Below, in pieces: positions 50,901 to 62,550 of a stretch of 64,000 bases of DNA. Source of the stretch: Monarcha castaneiventris obscurior (Eukaryota > Chordata > Aves > Passeriformes > Monarchidae); assembly GCA_026261815.1 (NCBI GenBank), contig JAMPIT010000566.1, positions 33,133,001 through 33,197,000 on the forward strand, in the 5' to 3' direction. A program made the position numbers and the translations under genes. Each line of letters opens with the position of its first letter. The first letter of the stretch is position 1. Below the pieces are notes generated by a model. It searched no databases and was not told the origin of the DNA. It saw nothing but the letters and a program-made list of their open reading frames with translations.

Positions 50901-53900
50901 GGTAATGTATCTAAATCACAAGTTTGCATGATTAAGCAGAATTTATATACTGGCAGATTCGAAACACAAGTAGTCTTGGTGAGGGGGCTGGTGCAGAAAG
51001 CACAGAAACAGCAGACAGGCACACTGGCTGAGGATGCAGGCACACCAGCCATAAGGCATCCCAAGTTCTCAGGCCTAGCAAGAGCCATTAACAGCACTTA
51101 CATGATCAGCTCACTAGAAGCTATAGGAGAAATTACCTATATTCACTGCAGAAGATGATTCTGGATAGGATTTGGGTGCTTGTATCCTCCAATCATATTT
51201 GTAAATTACTGAGAGGAAGGGAAGGCAGAGATGAGCACTTGTCAGAAGCAAAGGCAGAGTTGAGAAGAGGGCAATGCTGCTGCAAGACTAACCACAGCTC
51301 AAAATTCTGGGCATACCTTGAGTACTTCCAAGGAGAATAGAGCAAGTTATTACACAGGCTTTCTTATTATTAAGCCGGATTTCTTTTTAATGACCTCTTT
51401 TAATGACCTTATTTTTATTGTATGGCTGATCTGAATTCTTATACATAAGGACCTGTTTTTTTGTTTGGTTAGGTTTTTGGTCAGTAAGCCTCTATGTGAA
51501 GTGGACCAAGTGGATTCAAGTGAAACCAAGATCACTCCATCTTTCTATCAGCAGTGGAACAAGACAAAACAGCATTGTTGGGAACTCCTGAGTAATCTGT
51601 GCCCTTACATACATGGGGGACCCAAGACAAGGTCTCTGTGATACAAAAGCATTGGATATGACAAGATTTTTGACAAAGAACTATACCAGGAAAACCCCAG
51701 AACAACTCTTGGGTTTTATGTTAAAATATTACTTGCAAAGACTTACATTTCCCAAGAGAAGCTTATAAAAGTACAGGTGGTAAAGCGAACTAGAAGGTAG
51801 GAAGCTAAAGAAACATAGTAGGATATTCCAAGACTCTTTTTGACTCTAGAAGTTTGACTGGGGACAATAGAAAACAGAAGCCTCATGTAACTCTCTTGGT
51901 TAGCCTCTCATTTAATAAAATAAGGATGTAATAACAAAAAGGTAAGACTGCAATTACTAGGCATGTACGAAAGCCTCAATGTCACCAGCCCCCGAATGGG
52001 AAAAGTTGGGGAGCAGTGAAATGTGATTGGTTAAAACCATAATAAAAACATATCTTTGTTTTCCAGAGAGATCATTACAGACTAGTCACTTCAGCTAATA
52101 CGAATGCAACACTCACTTCCCTTCTGCTAATAATTTTGGGGTTCAACATTCCCTTGAATCAGGGTCAAAATGAGGCTGCCATCAGGACCAGTAAGTATTA
52201 CAGTCCAATAGTTAAGGGCTGTTTCCACAAACAGAGACTGTAAGAACTGAAAAGAATTAAAGTATCAATCAATTTCTGTACATGTACAACTAGTTTGAAT
52301 TTTTATACCATAACCTGAACATGTAAGGAAAAATATTCTTTCCTAACATAAATCATTTCAGAGGGAGACTTGGAAAATTACAATCCTTTTTTGTTATTCC
52401 ACTCAGGGTATATTTTTTCATAGTGTGTAATGCTTTTCCTGTGCATTTTCCATTTATCTAATAATATAAAAACGTACCATTTGAAGCTTGGCAAACAGAT
52501 CAATGTGGATGTTACCATCACCTTGATAAACAGATATTTCTGTGAGAGTTGAAATATGGATGTTTTGTCTAGCAGGAAATCTGGCATTCATCCTAGGGTG
52601 TCTTCCTTGTTTGGCATACTCTGCAGCTTGTAGATCTTGGAGAGGCTGATACGATCACAGGAAGGTCTTTTTGGATGCAGCTGAGACCAAAGGTCAGCCC
52701 ATTTAGGGAAGATGGTAACTCCCTACAGGTTTTCATTTCTTACTACAAGATAAATTAGTTCAAAAGGCTGCAGAGACATTTCCAGGTTAAAACACAGCTG
52801 CTAAGAGGACTGCCTTGAACAGAAGGGTTTGTGCTTTAAACCTGTATCAATAAAACAAATAGAAAACAGCAGAGGTGATCCAGAAAGTTACAATAGTTCA
52901 GTGTTTGAAGCAATTGTTCAAAGGAAAAGGATAAAATACTTCTGTTGAGTATTTGGTTTTCTGGAGCCAGAAAATAATGAGATTAATCACAGCTTCTTTC
53001 TTTTTTAACAGAACATGGGGACAAATGAAAGAAGTCGCTGTAAAGTTTAATTTTCTTAAGCAACTCCGAGGGCAAACCAAATGTTTAAGAAAGCAACAAT
53101 AAAAGTTGTATGAACATGATGTTACTATTTATGAGGGAAGAGACATTACCCTTTTCTATAATTTACAAAATCTCTCAAATTACTGTCATTTACTTATTTT
53201 ACAGTTACTTCAAAGTCCTCTCACCCTTCTGTCTATATCTCAAGTCTGTAAAGTTGGGACCAGAGCTGTTCCTCAAAAATCTCTGAAGAACTTGCGGGTC
53301 TGCAGACAAAGAGGGCTACCTGGATCCCAAGTGTAATTTTTGTAGACTCTGACAACCTGATGGTCTTTAAGGGCCTCCCACTGGTCAAACAACAGAACTA
53401 CATTAGTACCCTCTTAAAATAAAGCTCCCTCCGCCTTGGATTTAGGTGTGTGAGGGCTTTGGACACTGTGTCAGACGAGAAGGGCTCAGATAGAACCTGG
53501 GTCAGGGTATGTGGAAGACCCCGAGATTATTTGGAATAGAGATTCTTGTGGGATTAGGTGAAAGGAAGTAAAATTTCCATCTAGAAAACCACTTTCAGTG
53601 CCTATTTAACCTCATTTTACACTGAGTTCCCTGAGGATGGGTTACCTGGTTGTGCCATATGTTATTTTTCAAATGAGTCATGATTTGGTGCATAGAAAGA
53701 GAACTTTTTAAAAAAGAACCTGTGGAAATTGCAGAGGAAGCAGGCTGAAATGGGCAAAAAGCCAGGGAGAACCAGATAGAATAGAAACTGAGAAGAAATG
53801 TGTCCTTAGCCTGCTCCTCCAATTTTCCTCTCTAGGACTAGAAATGATCTCTAACTCAGCCTAGAGCTGCCAGGCACTTGAGTCAGATTTGAAAATATGG

Positions 53901-56900
53901 TCCTTCTTCACACAGACGAATAACGCCAGCTCTCTTCAGCCATCTGGCAGAGTCCAAGTCTGGACCACGTCACATCAGTCTGCCAGATCACCTAGACACA
54001 TTTTTCTCTTTACATGCTGTTGTTATACTCCTTTGTTCTGTTGCCATTTCCACATTACTCTTCTTAACTTCGTTGTCTCACGTTTCTCCTGCTCATGAGG
54101 AAGAGCTTTCCTGCAGCAGTTAGCTTGAGAGAGTATCCTTGTATCATCCTGCCTGGGGCAATCTATCAATGCTCTATCCCTGCACTGTGAGGTCCAGGCA
54201 TTTCCCAGCTGTCCTGCAGCTGGCCTCAACTGTCTTGATGATTGTCAGTGTTCAAGCAGCATACAAATCTAGCCTGCCCTTGCAAAAAAAGTGACATTTC
54301 AGCCTTCCTAGAAAGTCACTGGAGCATCTTGTCTGCCTACTATCAACATCGTGATGTTGCTGCATGTTATGGTGGGGGTAGCCAGGCCTTAGGAGTGACC
54401 CCAGAATATTGTCCTTCCTAAAGCACAGGCTGCAGACAGGATTTTTTCCCAGGCTATGCAGAGCACTCCCTTTTAAGTGAAAAAATGGCAAATTTGGCTT
54501 CAAACCTTGGCTGGAAAGCAGGGACACAGCTCACTGAAGGACTCTCCTAAGGGTGGCTGCCAAAATAATTATTTAGCAGCTAATAATGTGCCTAAGGCTC
54601 TACCCACATAGTAAGTTTATCCTACACCTCAGCCCAGGCTGTTGAGCTTTAGCTACTTGTGCCCCCTTCTCCCACTCAGCCCAGAGGCAGAGCTTCCTGG
54701 CTCATCCTTTGGGTCACCTTCTTGCACACAGCATGGGTGGAGTGGGGACAGCTGAGAGCTTTCCATGAGGAACAGCTCCCAGCATCACTTCCCTACAGCA
54801 CCAAGCCAGGGAGCAGGGGAGGGCAAGCAGGCAAGCCCTGGCCACCCTGACATTGCACATCACGCTGCTGTTCTTGGTGGGATCTCAGCTGCCCATTGCC
54901 ATCTTCTAAGTGATGTCCGGGAGCTGACAGCACTATCATGGATACAACAGCAGTGAAGCAGGTGAATCTGGCCAAAGCAATTACATAGGATAGAGCTAGC
55001 CTAGCAAAGACACAGCCAGGAAAAAGCATAATTTCATTTCCTAGGTTCTGATAGCTCAAAATTGGCCTCTCCTGGTTAGAAATACAGACACAATGCTTCT
55101 CTGCAAAGAGAAAGTCCTGGCAGCCTAGCCCTGGGGCACTCTGTCTGCTGAGCAATTTATTCTTGGGCACCACAGGTACCAAAGAGCCTAGAGCATGAGC
55201 TGACTCTTGTCCCTCCTGGGTTCCTGAAGACTGTGATCAGAAGTAGTAATTTAGTTAAGCACCAAAGAAAACCCTGTGTTTTCTCTTTATTTCAAACCAT
55301 CCTTAATTACTGTGTGAAATACATATTCCCTCTGTTCGCCTCCTCCTGCAACAGACATCTAACTTGGCTCAGAACCTGACTGTGCCTCCTGCTCTCCAGT
55401 GACTACAAGGGAAGCAAGCTTAGGGGGGCAAACTAAGATCTGCAAGTCCGAAGTGAGACTGAGGCACAGTGAGAGAACAGAAGCTCTTGGAGGTCAACAC
55501 AGATGGATGAGAGACTAACAAACCTGCCTTGGTGACTGAACCAGCTATGGGAAACAAATGCTGTAAGTCATCTGCAAATGGGATTGAAAGAGGTGGTAAT
55601 CACAGCAAACAAAATTAGCAGTAGACAAGTATTCCTTTTACTAGCAGAAGAACATGTGCTGTATTTCATAAAATCACCTAAATTCAAGAAAGAAACAGCT
55701 GTTTGTGGGATCCTTAAGCACTGGCAGCAGATTATAACTTAAAATGACCCACCTCCCCAAGGCCAAATCCATGGTTGCACTAAATCAGGAAAACTCTGGT
55801 GCCTTCAAAAGTCCCCAATTCAACCTCAGCTTCTGTATCTCTTGAGTTTGCCTCTGGTTTCCATCATGAAAGCAATTCAGGCTTATGCTATCTACAGACA
55901 ACACAGTCCCACACTATAAAGTGACTATATGTCTTTCAGCTCTTTATAGATACTAATAAAAACACCCAGAGTCCTTGACATTTAATCTACTGTCATAATA
56001 ATATTGGAAATAATCAAAATGGGGAAGCTCATTTCATAGTTTGGGCTCTTGACTGGCTGAGGATAACATTTTATGTTGCCCTGGTGAAGGGCAGGTGAGA
56101 TCATGCCTTTCATGTTGCTAAAAAAAAATACAGTACAGAATTCTGTGTAGAAAATAAAAAGAAGGCTCAAATTCTCCTTTCAGACCCATTGCTCTTGTCT
56201 GCAGCCATCATTCTTGTTATGTGCCACTCTGGCTCATCCCTCAGTACCGCAGGGACACTGAAAGCTAAGATCGTCATGGCAGCCAGAAGTGCTCCTCAGC
56301 TAAGTGTCAGAGATGACCCTGCTCTTAGAAGTATTTTTAAATAGGAAGTAAAGGTCCTTCAAAGAAGCTCCAAAGTTTGAGAGACCCAGGATACAAGCTC
56401 CTAGACAGAGGGCTCCCTTCCATGAGCCCCACAGCCCTGGTTCACAGCAGCCTCAGGACTTGGCAGGGGCAGCCTTCTCCAAGACAGTGTAAAGGCAGGT
56501 AAGGAACATGCCATGGAAATTATACAAGTGGAAAAGTAAGAAGTTACTTAGCAAATGCCCTGGAAGGACTCCTGCCTGTCTGAGACAGCAATGCAGCTTG
56601 TCCTGGCCACTTGCAAGTTTACCACCCAAGGGAGAGAATATGTAATGGAGCAAAAAGGGGTGACACTCTGCAAGGAGGCTTGAATTTTCATCTCTGTGTC
56701 TCCAGCCTAACCAAAACGCTATTGAATGTAATGGAAAGGTTTTCAGGCTCCCTTTGAACCTGAGAAAACCTCCCAGCGACATACTGACACCTCTTCAGAG
56801 CAAAACCAACCTGACCAGATTGCCATACCAAGGAAACCCCAGCTCACTGCCCAGATGGGAAAGGGGTCTGGGTTTATCAGGCCAGGCACCAGAAGGTTGA

Positions 56901-57338
56901 TGCTGAAAGAGCCAAACTGCCTCTGGGAACACTGGGGAGCCCCAGGGAAAAGGCAGTGGCCAGGAGCCTACCCCAGGGCTGGTGAGCATTGAGCCTTGCC
57001 TTCCTGTGCCTGCCTGGCTTCAGACACGAGGATGCAGCATTTCCTCCAGTGAACTGTTTCACTGTGTGCCAAAGACACACATTCTGCTGGCATTAATCTT
57101 TCAGTCTTCTCACTGCCAGTCTAGCTTGAAGGAACTATTACACACTCTATAAAGTTTAAAAGAATAAGAATAATAGCTCCCCATTAAATAGATTGAAACA
57201 AAAACTACTCAGAGTATCTCTTCTGCAGCAGCCACACAGACTAGACACATCACAAGAGTCAGAAATGGAACCAGGGTTTCAAGAAAGAAACGAATTTGCA
57301 GAAGATGCCCAAAAAGTACAGTTACAGTTACAGTTTTT
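47973..57338. other. Long unannotated stretch, no gene recognised
   Basis: More than 9 kb in which I recognise no exon, RNA gene or dispersed repeat. Small structures include (TTG)n at 49036-49054 and a duplicated TTTTAATGACCT near 51386-51408. GC is somewhat higher at 49500-49700, 54650-54950 and 56400-57000, with short domain-free open frames. An AT-rich block at 48530-48620 looks like possible conserved regulatory DNA, which is only an impression. Confidence 0.45.
49036..49054. repeat. (TTG)n microsatellite, short
   Basis: Five to six TTG units are directly visible. They account for the poly-Gln run in a minus-strand frame, which is not a gene. Confidence 0.85.
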
Positions 57339-57621
57339 GAGAAGAAGGGGAAGGGGAAGGGGAAAGGGGAAGGGGAAGGGGAAGAGAGGGAGAGGGAGAA
57401 GGAGAGGGAGAGGGAGAGGGAGAGGGAGAGGGAGAGGAAGGGGAAGGGGAAGGGGAAGGGGAAGGGGAAGGGGAAGGGGAAAGGAAAAGGAAAAGGAAAA
57501 GGAAAAGGAAAAGGAAAAGGAAAAGGAAAAGGAAAAGGAAAAGGAAAAGGAAAAGGAAAAGGAAAAGGAAAAGGAAAAGGAAAAGGAAAAGGAAAAGGAA
57601 AAGGAAAAGGAAAAGGAAAAG
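57339..57621. repeat. Compound hexanucleotide purine tract
   Basis: A purine-only plus strand of about 280 bp with constant 6-bp periodicity but sequential unit types. These are (GGGGAA)n to about 57383, (GAGAGG/GGGAGA)n to about 57435, (GGGGAA)n again to about 57480, then (GGAAAA)n to 57620. A short (ACAGTT)n triplet sits just upstream at 57318-57334. Gly-Arg / Glu-Lys and Leu-Pro / Phe-Ser open frames across it (57193-57633; 57279-57629) are artefacts of the period being a multiple of three. Confidence 0.97.
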
Positions 57622-58149
57622 CTTGACAAATAAGACTGCTAGGGGAAAAAAGTAAAATTAAAAAGAAATAATTTTAGGGAATGTTGTTTGTCAGAAATGC
57701 ACCCTGAATAACTTTGGTTCATACTAGAGAATCAGAGCAGAGGCATAACAAATCCTGTCCTTGGATTTAAGGGGGTCAGGGTGGTTCTAAGAGTTTTTGT
57801 TTCCACTAACAGTCCTGATTTTCAGTGTAAGTGCACCACCCTGCAAGAACAACAAGAAAGTTAGAGGTTTAACAATATGAACCCTTCTTAAAGCTCTGCT
57901 CTGTGTTTGTGTGTATCCAAACCCGGAGAGTTTTATAAGCTCAGCTGCAGCAAATGCTGCTTCCATCTCCACTGCATGAGAAGGTGGGTATCATCATGAT
58001 GCTATCATCATGACTTACCTGGCATAGTTAGATTAGCAAAATATGTGAATAACTGGAAAGAATGTTGCCATTTTCTGCCCAGAGTAGAAGCGGGAGGAGA
58101 TGTAAGAAAGCTTGAGTTGCGAATGACGCTACTCAGCAGCTATTTTGCT
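57622..58149. other. Unannotated stretch upstream of the CpG island
   Basis: AT-rich sequence with no recognised repeat or exon. It may include the distal part of the promoter of the adjacent CpG island. Confidence 0.45.
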
Positions 58150-58600
58150 TTTCGGTGAAGAGGGATGTATTTAAACTTCGGATGAGGATGAACGATGGAG
58201 GAAAGCCGGGGGCGAGGACAGGCCAGCAGAGCCCCTGTGAGAGCCGAGAAGGGAGGAGCGCACGGCAGGGCAGCGGCGCTGGAGGAGCGGAGCGGCCGCG
58301 CAGTCAGGCGGCAGCGGGGGCGGACGGGCTCAGACACAGACATCCCAGCTCTGCGCCCGGGCACTAATCGCTCGCTGATTCACAATCAAGGGAACGCTTC
58401 CGCTCACGGAGGAAAGCCTGGGCCCTTCGGTCAGGCGTGTGAGGCTCCGCCAGGGCGCTCGCACGGTCCTTGTGCGCGATCCTCAGTGAGGAGTAACAAG
58501 GCTTTGCGCTGAGCTCCCCTCCTGCTGCTTGCTAAAATCCCAGACGGGCTACCAGGGTCGCGTTATCATTTGTAGCCGCGCCTTTCGGAGAAGGGATTAT
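58150..58600. promoter_or_regulatory. CpG island, probable promoter / first exon region
   Basis: This is the only sharply CpG-dense segment of the window. I counted about 31 CpG dinucleotides by eye between 58190 and 58495, with several more to 58590, while flanking DNA is nearly CpG-free. It contains GC-box-like motifs (GGGGGCGAGG at 58208-58217; GGGGGCGGAC at 58316-58325), a GCGGCCGC at 58292-58299, and a TATA-like TATTTAAA at 58168-58175 on the plus strand just before the CpG-rich core. An open frame of 105 codons (58195-58512, plus) is Arg/Gly/Ala-rich and looks like GC-rich 5' UTR; I do not recognise a protein. Gene identity and direction are unknown. A distal enhancer or an orphan CpG island is also possible. 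Confidence 0.75.
58168..58175 (+). promoter_or_regulatory. Possible TATA-like element
   Basis: TATTTAAA lies at the left edge of the CpG island and would place a plus-strand start near 58195-58205. This rests on motif and position alone; many CpG-island promoters lack a TATA box. Confidence 0.25.
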
Positions 58601-59079
58601 GTCCCAAGAGGAGCTGCAGTGAGCCTCAAAGACCTGCATGCACTTTTGCTAATGGAAGAAACCCTTAATGACCCCCTCATAAAGTAGTCAAGGGCACAAA
58701 ACGTTTTAAAAAGCCAGTGGAAAGTCAACCATGTAATGATGACAGTGCCCCGAGCCTGCACTTTTTGAAGTGAAAAGCTTGGTATCCCGCTGGCCAAAAC
58801 TGAGCAGGACCGTAGCTGGTGTCCAGGCTAATGGTCATTTAGGTCTTATTAAAGCATCTAGAAGAGAGAAAATATCAAATTAGAGGTATACCAGCAATCA
58901 GAATTTCAGCCCACGTCTCTGTATTAATAACAAACGTGAATCCTTACACTGATGTCAAACAGCATTAGGTGAATCACAAATCCTTATGAAATTTTGCAAA
59001 CAAACGTGTCAGAAGAGAGAAACAACAGAAGACGAGATCTGGCACACCAAGCCTCTCACTAGACCTCTTGTAATGCAAA
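58601..59079. other. Unannotated stretch right of the CpG island
   Basis: Composition returns to AT-rich. No exon with clear splice context recognised. Confidence 0.45.
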
Positions 59080-59290
59080 TGTGACCGCACCTCCGGGGCA
59101 CAGCAAGCAGAGTACTGCTGTCAGCAGCACCAGTCCCTCCCAGAGATCGCCACCAAGGAGCCGGAGCAGAGCCCGCTGCTCCGCTGATGCCACCGCGATT
59201 GCCCATACGGTGGAAGTGCTTCTGCAGCGCCTGGCTGGATTTCTGGAGGACTGTGTTGCAGGAGTGAGAACCCAACGCACTACATCCTAC
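59080..59290. other. Secondary CpG-rich patch, possible exon or regulatory element
   Basis: About ten CpGs in 210 bp, with GC-rich sequence bounded by AT-rich DNA. Both strands are open here (70 codons plus; 88 and 73 codons minus). One minus-strand frame has a hydrophobic Leu/Val/Ala run that could mimic a membrane segment, but I recognise no protein family and find no convincing splice sites. It may be a 5' UTR exon belonging with the CpG island about 0.6 kb to the left. Confidence 0.35.
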
Positions 59291-59330
59291 TGAACCAGTG
59301 TTGTGAACAGCCTGTTGTTAAACAAAGTGG

Positions 59331-59333
<3 letters not shown>

Positions 59334-59361
<28 letters not shown>
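59334..59361. repeat. Poly-T run, 28 bp
   Basis: An uninterrupted T homopolymer lies immediately 3' of AACAAAGTGGAGA. On the minus strand it is a poly-A, but no AATAAA precedes it in that orientation, so a processed pseudogene is not supported. Confidence 0.95.
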
Positions 59362-61967
59362 AGCATTTTAAATAAAACATTTAGAAAACTTTTGGGACTT
59401 CCTCGTTCTGTCATTTGAGCAACATTTTATTAATCTTTTTATAGAGTCTTGATTAAGTTTGAGGACTAGGAGGTGAATTTCAATCTCTTTTGCAAAACAA
59501 AATCCATATTGTCAGTGTGACAGCACGAACGTGGTTGTGGGTGAAAAATTTGTTCAGATAGTGCAGAACAAAGATGAGCAATGAATCTGAGTTTGCAGCA
59601 GGACAGTTTTTGCTTCAGTTTCCCTAGTGCAATGAATTAATGCTTATATTTAGCTCTCTCTTGTTCACTCAGAGTTGTACTAGACAGTAGCATTTGATTT
59701 GAAAACAGGTAAAGGAAAATAATTTTTTCTACTTAAATTCAGCATCTGATTTCAATTATTTTAATAGCTTTACAGATTGAGTCTCTGAAGTTCCTTTGTG
59801 CTGGATGAAAAGGTGTTCCTGTGTGTGGCTCTTCTTTAATCAGTGCTGAAATTTGTTCTTTCTGACAATTCCCCCTATTTTTAAAAAGCCTACTTCTGCT
59901 GTGCTAAGCCTAGGATAAATTTCAAACTGTTAGTACCCATCTAGGGAGAACAGAATAACTCATTTTATAACAAACCTATTTTTGTTCCTAGTTGTGTTTG
60001 TAATGGAATAGGAAACAGTGCTCCTGTTTTCTACTGAGAGTACTTCAAGCCATCCTTCATAACGAAGTACGGGTCTGATTCACTGCTCCTGTTTTTCCAG
60101 CTGGAGAGTCAGCCTACACTGGCTGCTAACATGAAGGTACATCTACATGGATACATTTTTTACTCAAAATCATCACTATAAAGCGGAACAAGATGATTGC
60201 CAAATAAGCCTGTTTCTGTGTCAATTGGACTATCACATTAAACCCACAGAGACAGAGCATTTGAAACAAAGATCACAAAAATGTCAGTTTTCTCCACTGA
60301 CTCATTCCAGCCCAGATGAGCTGTTAATGTCGCTAATTGGCCGGCCTGCAATCCAGTGCAATCCTGATAGGGGAGATGGAAAGGGCATAGCGGTGGTGCT
60401 TATGGAAAAAAAAAATGCCACTCCTCACATTTCAGCTAATCTATAGCTCTACATTTCAATTATCCATTCCAGTAATAGGATGATTGCTTGCATTCAGTAA
60501 TGAACTAGAAACCAGGAACTTAATGTTCTCATCTGCCAGGCAGTTTTTCTGACTTTTAGACCAATTGACAGCAGCTATAAAAGCATTATAAAATATGGCA
60601 TGATTTAACAGATGCAGCTTTCATCTTCCTCAACATTGTTCAAAATAGCTTTAGTTAAATATAATTTTCCAAATAGGGGGATGTCAAACTTTATCAGCAA
60701 GGGTCCATTACTAAAGAAGCTTTTTTGTGAATACCTAGAATTTGACATTTGTTCTTCAGTTTTGTAATAAATCGAGAGTGCTAAAAATGCCTGTATTCTT
60801 CAAAGTTCAGTCAGAGATAGACTTAACTGAATGATACATCTAACATAAATGAAGAATGATACATCATCATAAATGAACCTTCCAGCACTTCATGTAGGAG
60901 CTCAACAAAATAAAATAATCTATTAAATTTATATACATTTTTAAATAATGTATCTGAAAGCATTCTGTAGTTTCAGAAGATCAATACATTTTGGGGGGAT
61001 TTGGGGTTTTTTAAAGGGCAATATTGGCAATAAAGACACAAAATCCTATAGATCTCATTTTTGCATTTTTAAATACATTTGAGGTGTAGCAACTATTTTG
61101 AAAATTCTTATTTTCATGTTTTCATCTTAGATGCCTAAATTTCTTTAGCATTTGGGCTTTTAAAATCAGATTCTCACCAGAATTCAATGAGAATTCTGAC
61201 TACAGTAATTTTGGAAATTAAAAATGAAACACTCTGAAGACACTTGAGACTTTTCCTGGGTGGTGGTTTTTTTTTTATTTTGTGTGTGTGTGACTTTTGT
61301 GTAACTCTAATAACCAAAGGAAGAGGTGTAAGAGAATGCCTTGAATTAGCATAAATCATTATCCAACTACCATCAACTTATCTCACACTAATTTTTTTTC
61401 ACCTGTTATTTGAATTCATGCTACTTTTACATACAGTATGACTTCCTCTTGCTTTACCAGACTTCCATAACTAACTAGTTCCACAAAAAACTACAGGCTT
61501 TCTGATGACTTCTGGTTTGTGATGGGGCAGTCACTTCATAACGTGACTGCACATATTACACTGCATGATGTTAGAACTGCAGAATACGTTTATTTCGTAA
61601 TCAAGAGAAGCTCCTTAAAAATATAAAGTCCAGACAAGTGTCGCATTTGTAGGCATATATTTTACTAGATTAACTGAAAAACTGGACAAGCTATTGACTT
61701 GCCAAAGCTAAACACAAGCTGAGAAACTTATTCAAAGTTTAACTGCACGTATGCAAGCTGGAACAACCAAAAGCTGGTAGCTGGCATTTGTGCAGCAAAG
61801 GCAGGGGGTGAGAGATGATCAACTACCTATCTCCTAGGGGAAACAGCTAGAAAAAATAATTTATAACCTATACAGAAAGTTTACAAAACTGACCACAAAA
61901 CCAATATCTCAGTTATAACCACCTTTTTTTCATTACTACTATAAATTTTCATTCCTAGACCAGTCTT
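59362..61967. other. Unannotated AT-rich stretch with possible conserved regulatory DNA
   Basis: No exon or mobile element recognised. Around 60150-60460 the sequence is more complex (for example GCTAATTGGCCGGCCTGCAA) and looks as though it could be conserved non-coding DNA near the CpG island; this is an impression only. A diverged tandem duplication of about 25 bp (GAATGATACATC...CATAAATGA twice) lies at 60829-60877. Confidence 0.4.
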
Positions 61968-62371
61968 TCAAAATTTCCTGTAGTTTTCCCTGGAGGAGCA
62001 GGGCTGAGAGATCAGAGGTGAAGTGGCTGCTTTGCAAGGGGTGTGTCTGTGGGCCATGGGGTTTTCCCCCTCTATCAAAGGTGGTGGCTGCAGGTTCCAG
62101 CCTGGGCCCCCGTGATGGCTGAGTTTCCTCAGCAGAGCACAGTCCCACACGCTGGGATGTGCCGGTGTGAGGTCTGGGAGAGGCGGGATGCTATCTGCTG
62201 TTGTTATTTTTTTTCCCTCCTTGCTGTCTGGTTTTGGCGGCTTGCTGGACTTGTTGGTGTTTAGGACCCCCTTTAGAGGGGCACGGAGCCCCTCCCTAGT
62301 CACTCTGGCTATAAATCTCTGGCTTATCAGAGCAACTCTCAGAAGCTATAAATTCTTCCTCTGAAGTGCTC
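61968..62371 (-). mobile_element. Internal (leader/gag-like) remnant of an endogenous retrovirus
   Basis: This sequence lies directly downstream, in sense, of the LTR at 62390-62915 and is GC-rich compared with its left flank. It carries a 111-codon minus-strand frame (61968-62303), Pro/Lys/Ser-rich at its start. I cannot match it to a known Gag, so leader-like is only a positional inference. Sequence similarity seems to stop near 61965, where AT-rich unique DNA begins, so the provirus is truncated: pol, env and the second LTR are absent from this window. It is an inactive genomic relic. Confidence 0.5.
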
Positions 62372-62389
62372 TTCCCCGGCACCGCTCCA
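62372..62389 (-). promoter_or_regulatory. Possible retroviral primer-binding site
   Basis: On the minus strand TGGAGCGGTGCCGGGGAA follows the end of the LTR. It starts with the TGG expected opposite a tRNA CCA end, and the TGCCGGGGA part resembles the complement of a tRNA-Ala 3' region. The match is partial and the LTR edge is not exact, so this is a tentative call. Confidence 0.3.
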
Positions 62390-62439
62390 CGCGTCGGACT
62401 TACTAATTAAAGAGATGGTACTATCAGCGTTTAAGGAGG

Positions 62440-62445
62440 TTTATT
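62440..62445 (-). promoter_or_regulatory. LTR polyadenylation signal (AATAAA)
   Basis: AATAAA on the minus strand in the R region of the LTR, paired with the upstream TATA box. Confidence 0.6.
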
Positions 62446-62541
62446 ACTAAAAACAACAAACAGGCATCAGTCTCAAGACATGAAGGTCTAAGCAATACAC
62501 CTCCAAAATGGCGAATAGTCACAAGATTCAGAGTTACACGG

Positions 62542-62550
62542 CTTTTTATA
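62542..62550 (-). promoter_or_regulatory. LTR TATA box (TATAAAAAG)
   Basis: A consensus TATA motif on the minus strand, about 97 bp upstream of the AATAAA signal, the spacing expected for an LTR U3-R promoter. Present-day activity is unknown. Confidence 0.6.

Noticed and set aside
57193..57633. 146-codon Arg/Gly then Lys/Glu repeat open frame, and its minus-strand Leu/Pro-Ser/Phe counterpart
   Set aside because: Artefact of a hexanucleotide repeat, whose period keeps all frames open.
59334..59361. Poly-A tail of a processed pseudogene on the minus strand
   Set aside because: No AATAAA upstream in that orientation and no recognisable gene body; retrocopies are rare in birds because CR1 does not use poly-A tails.
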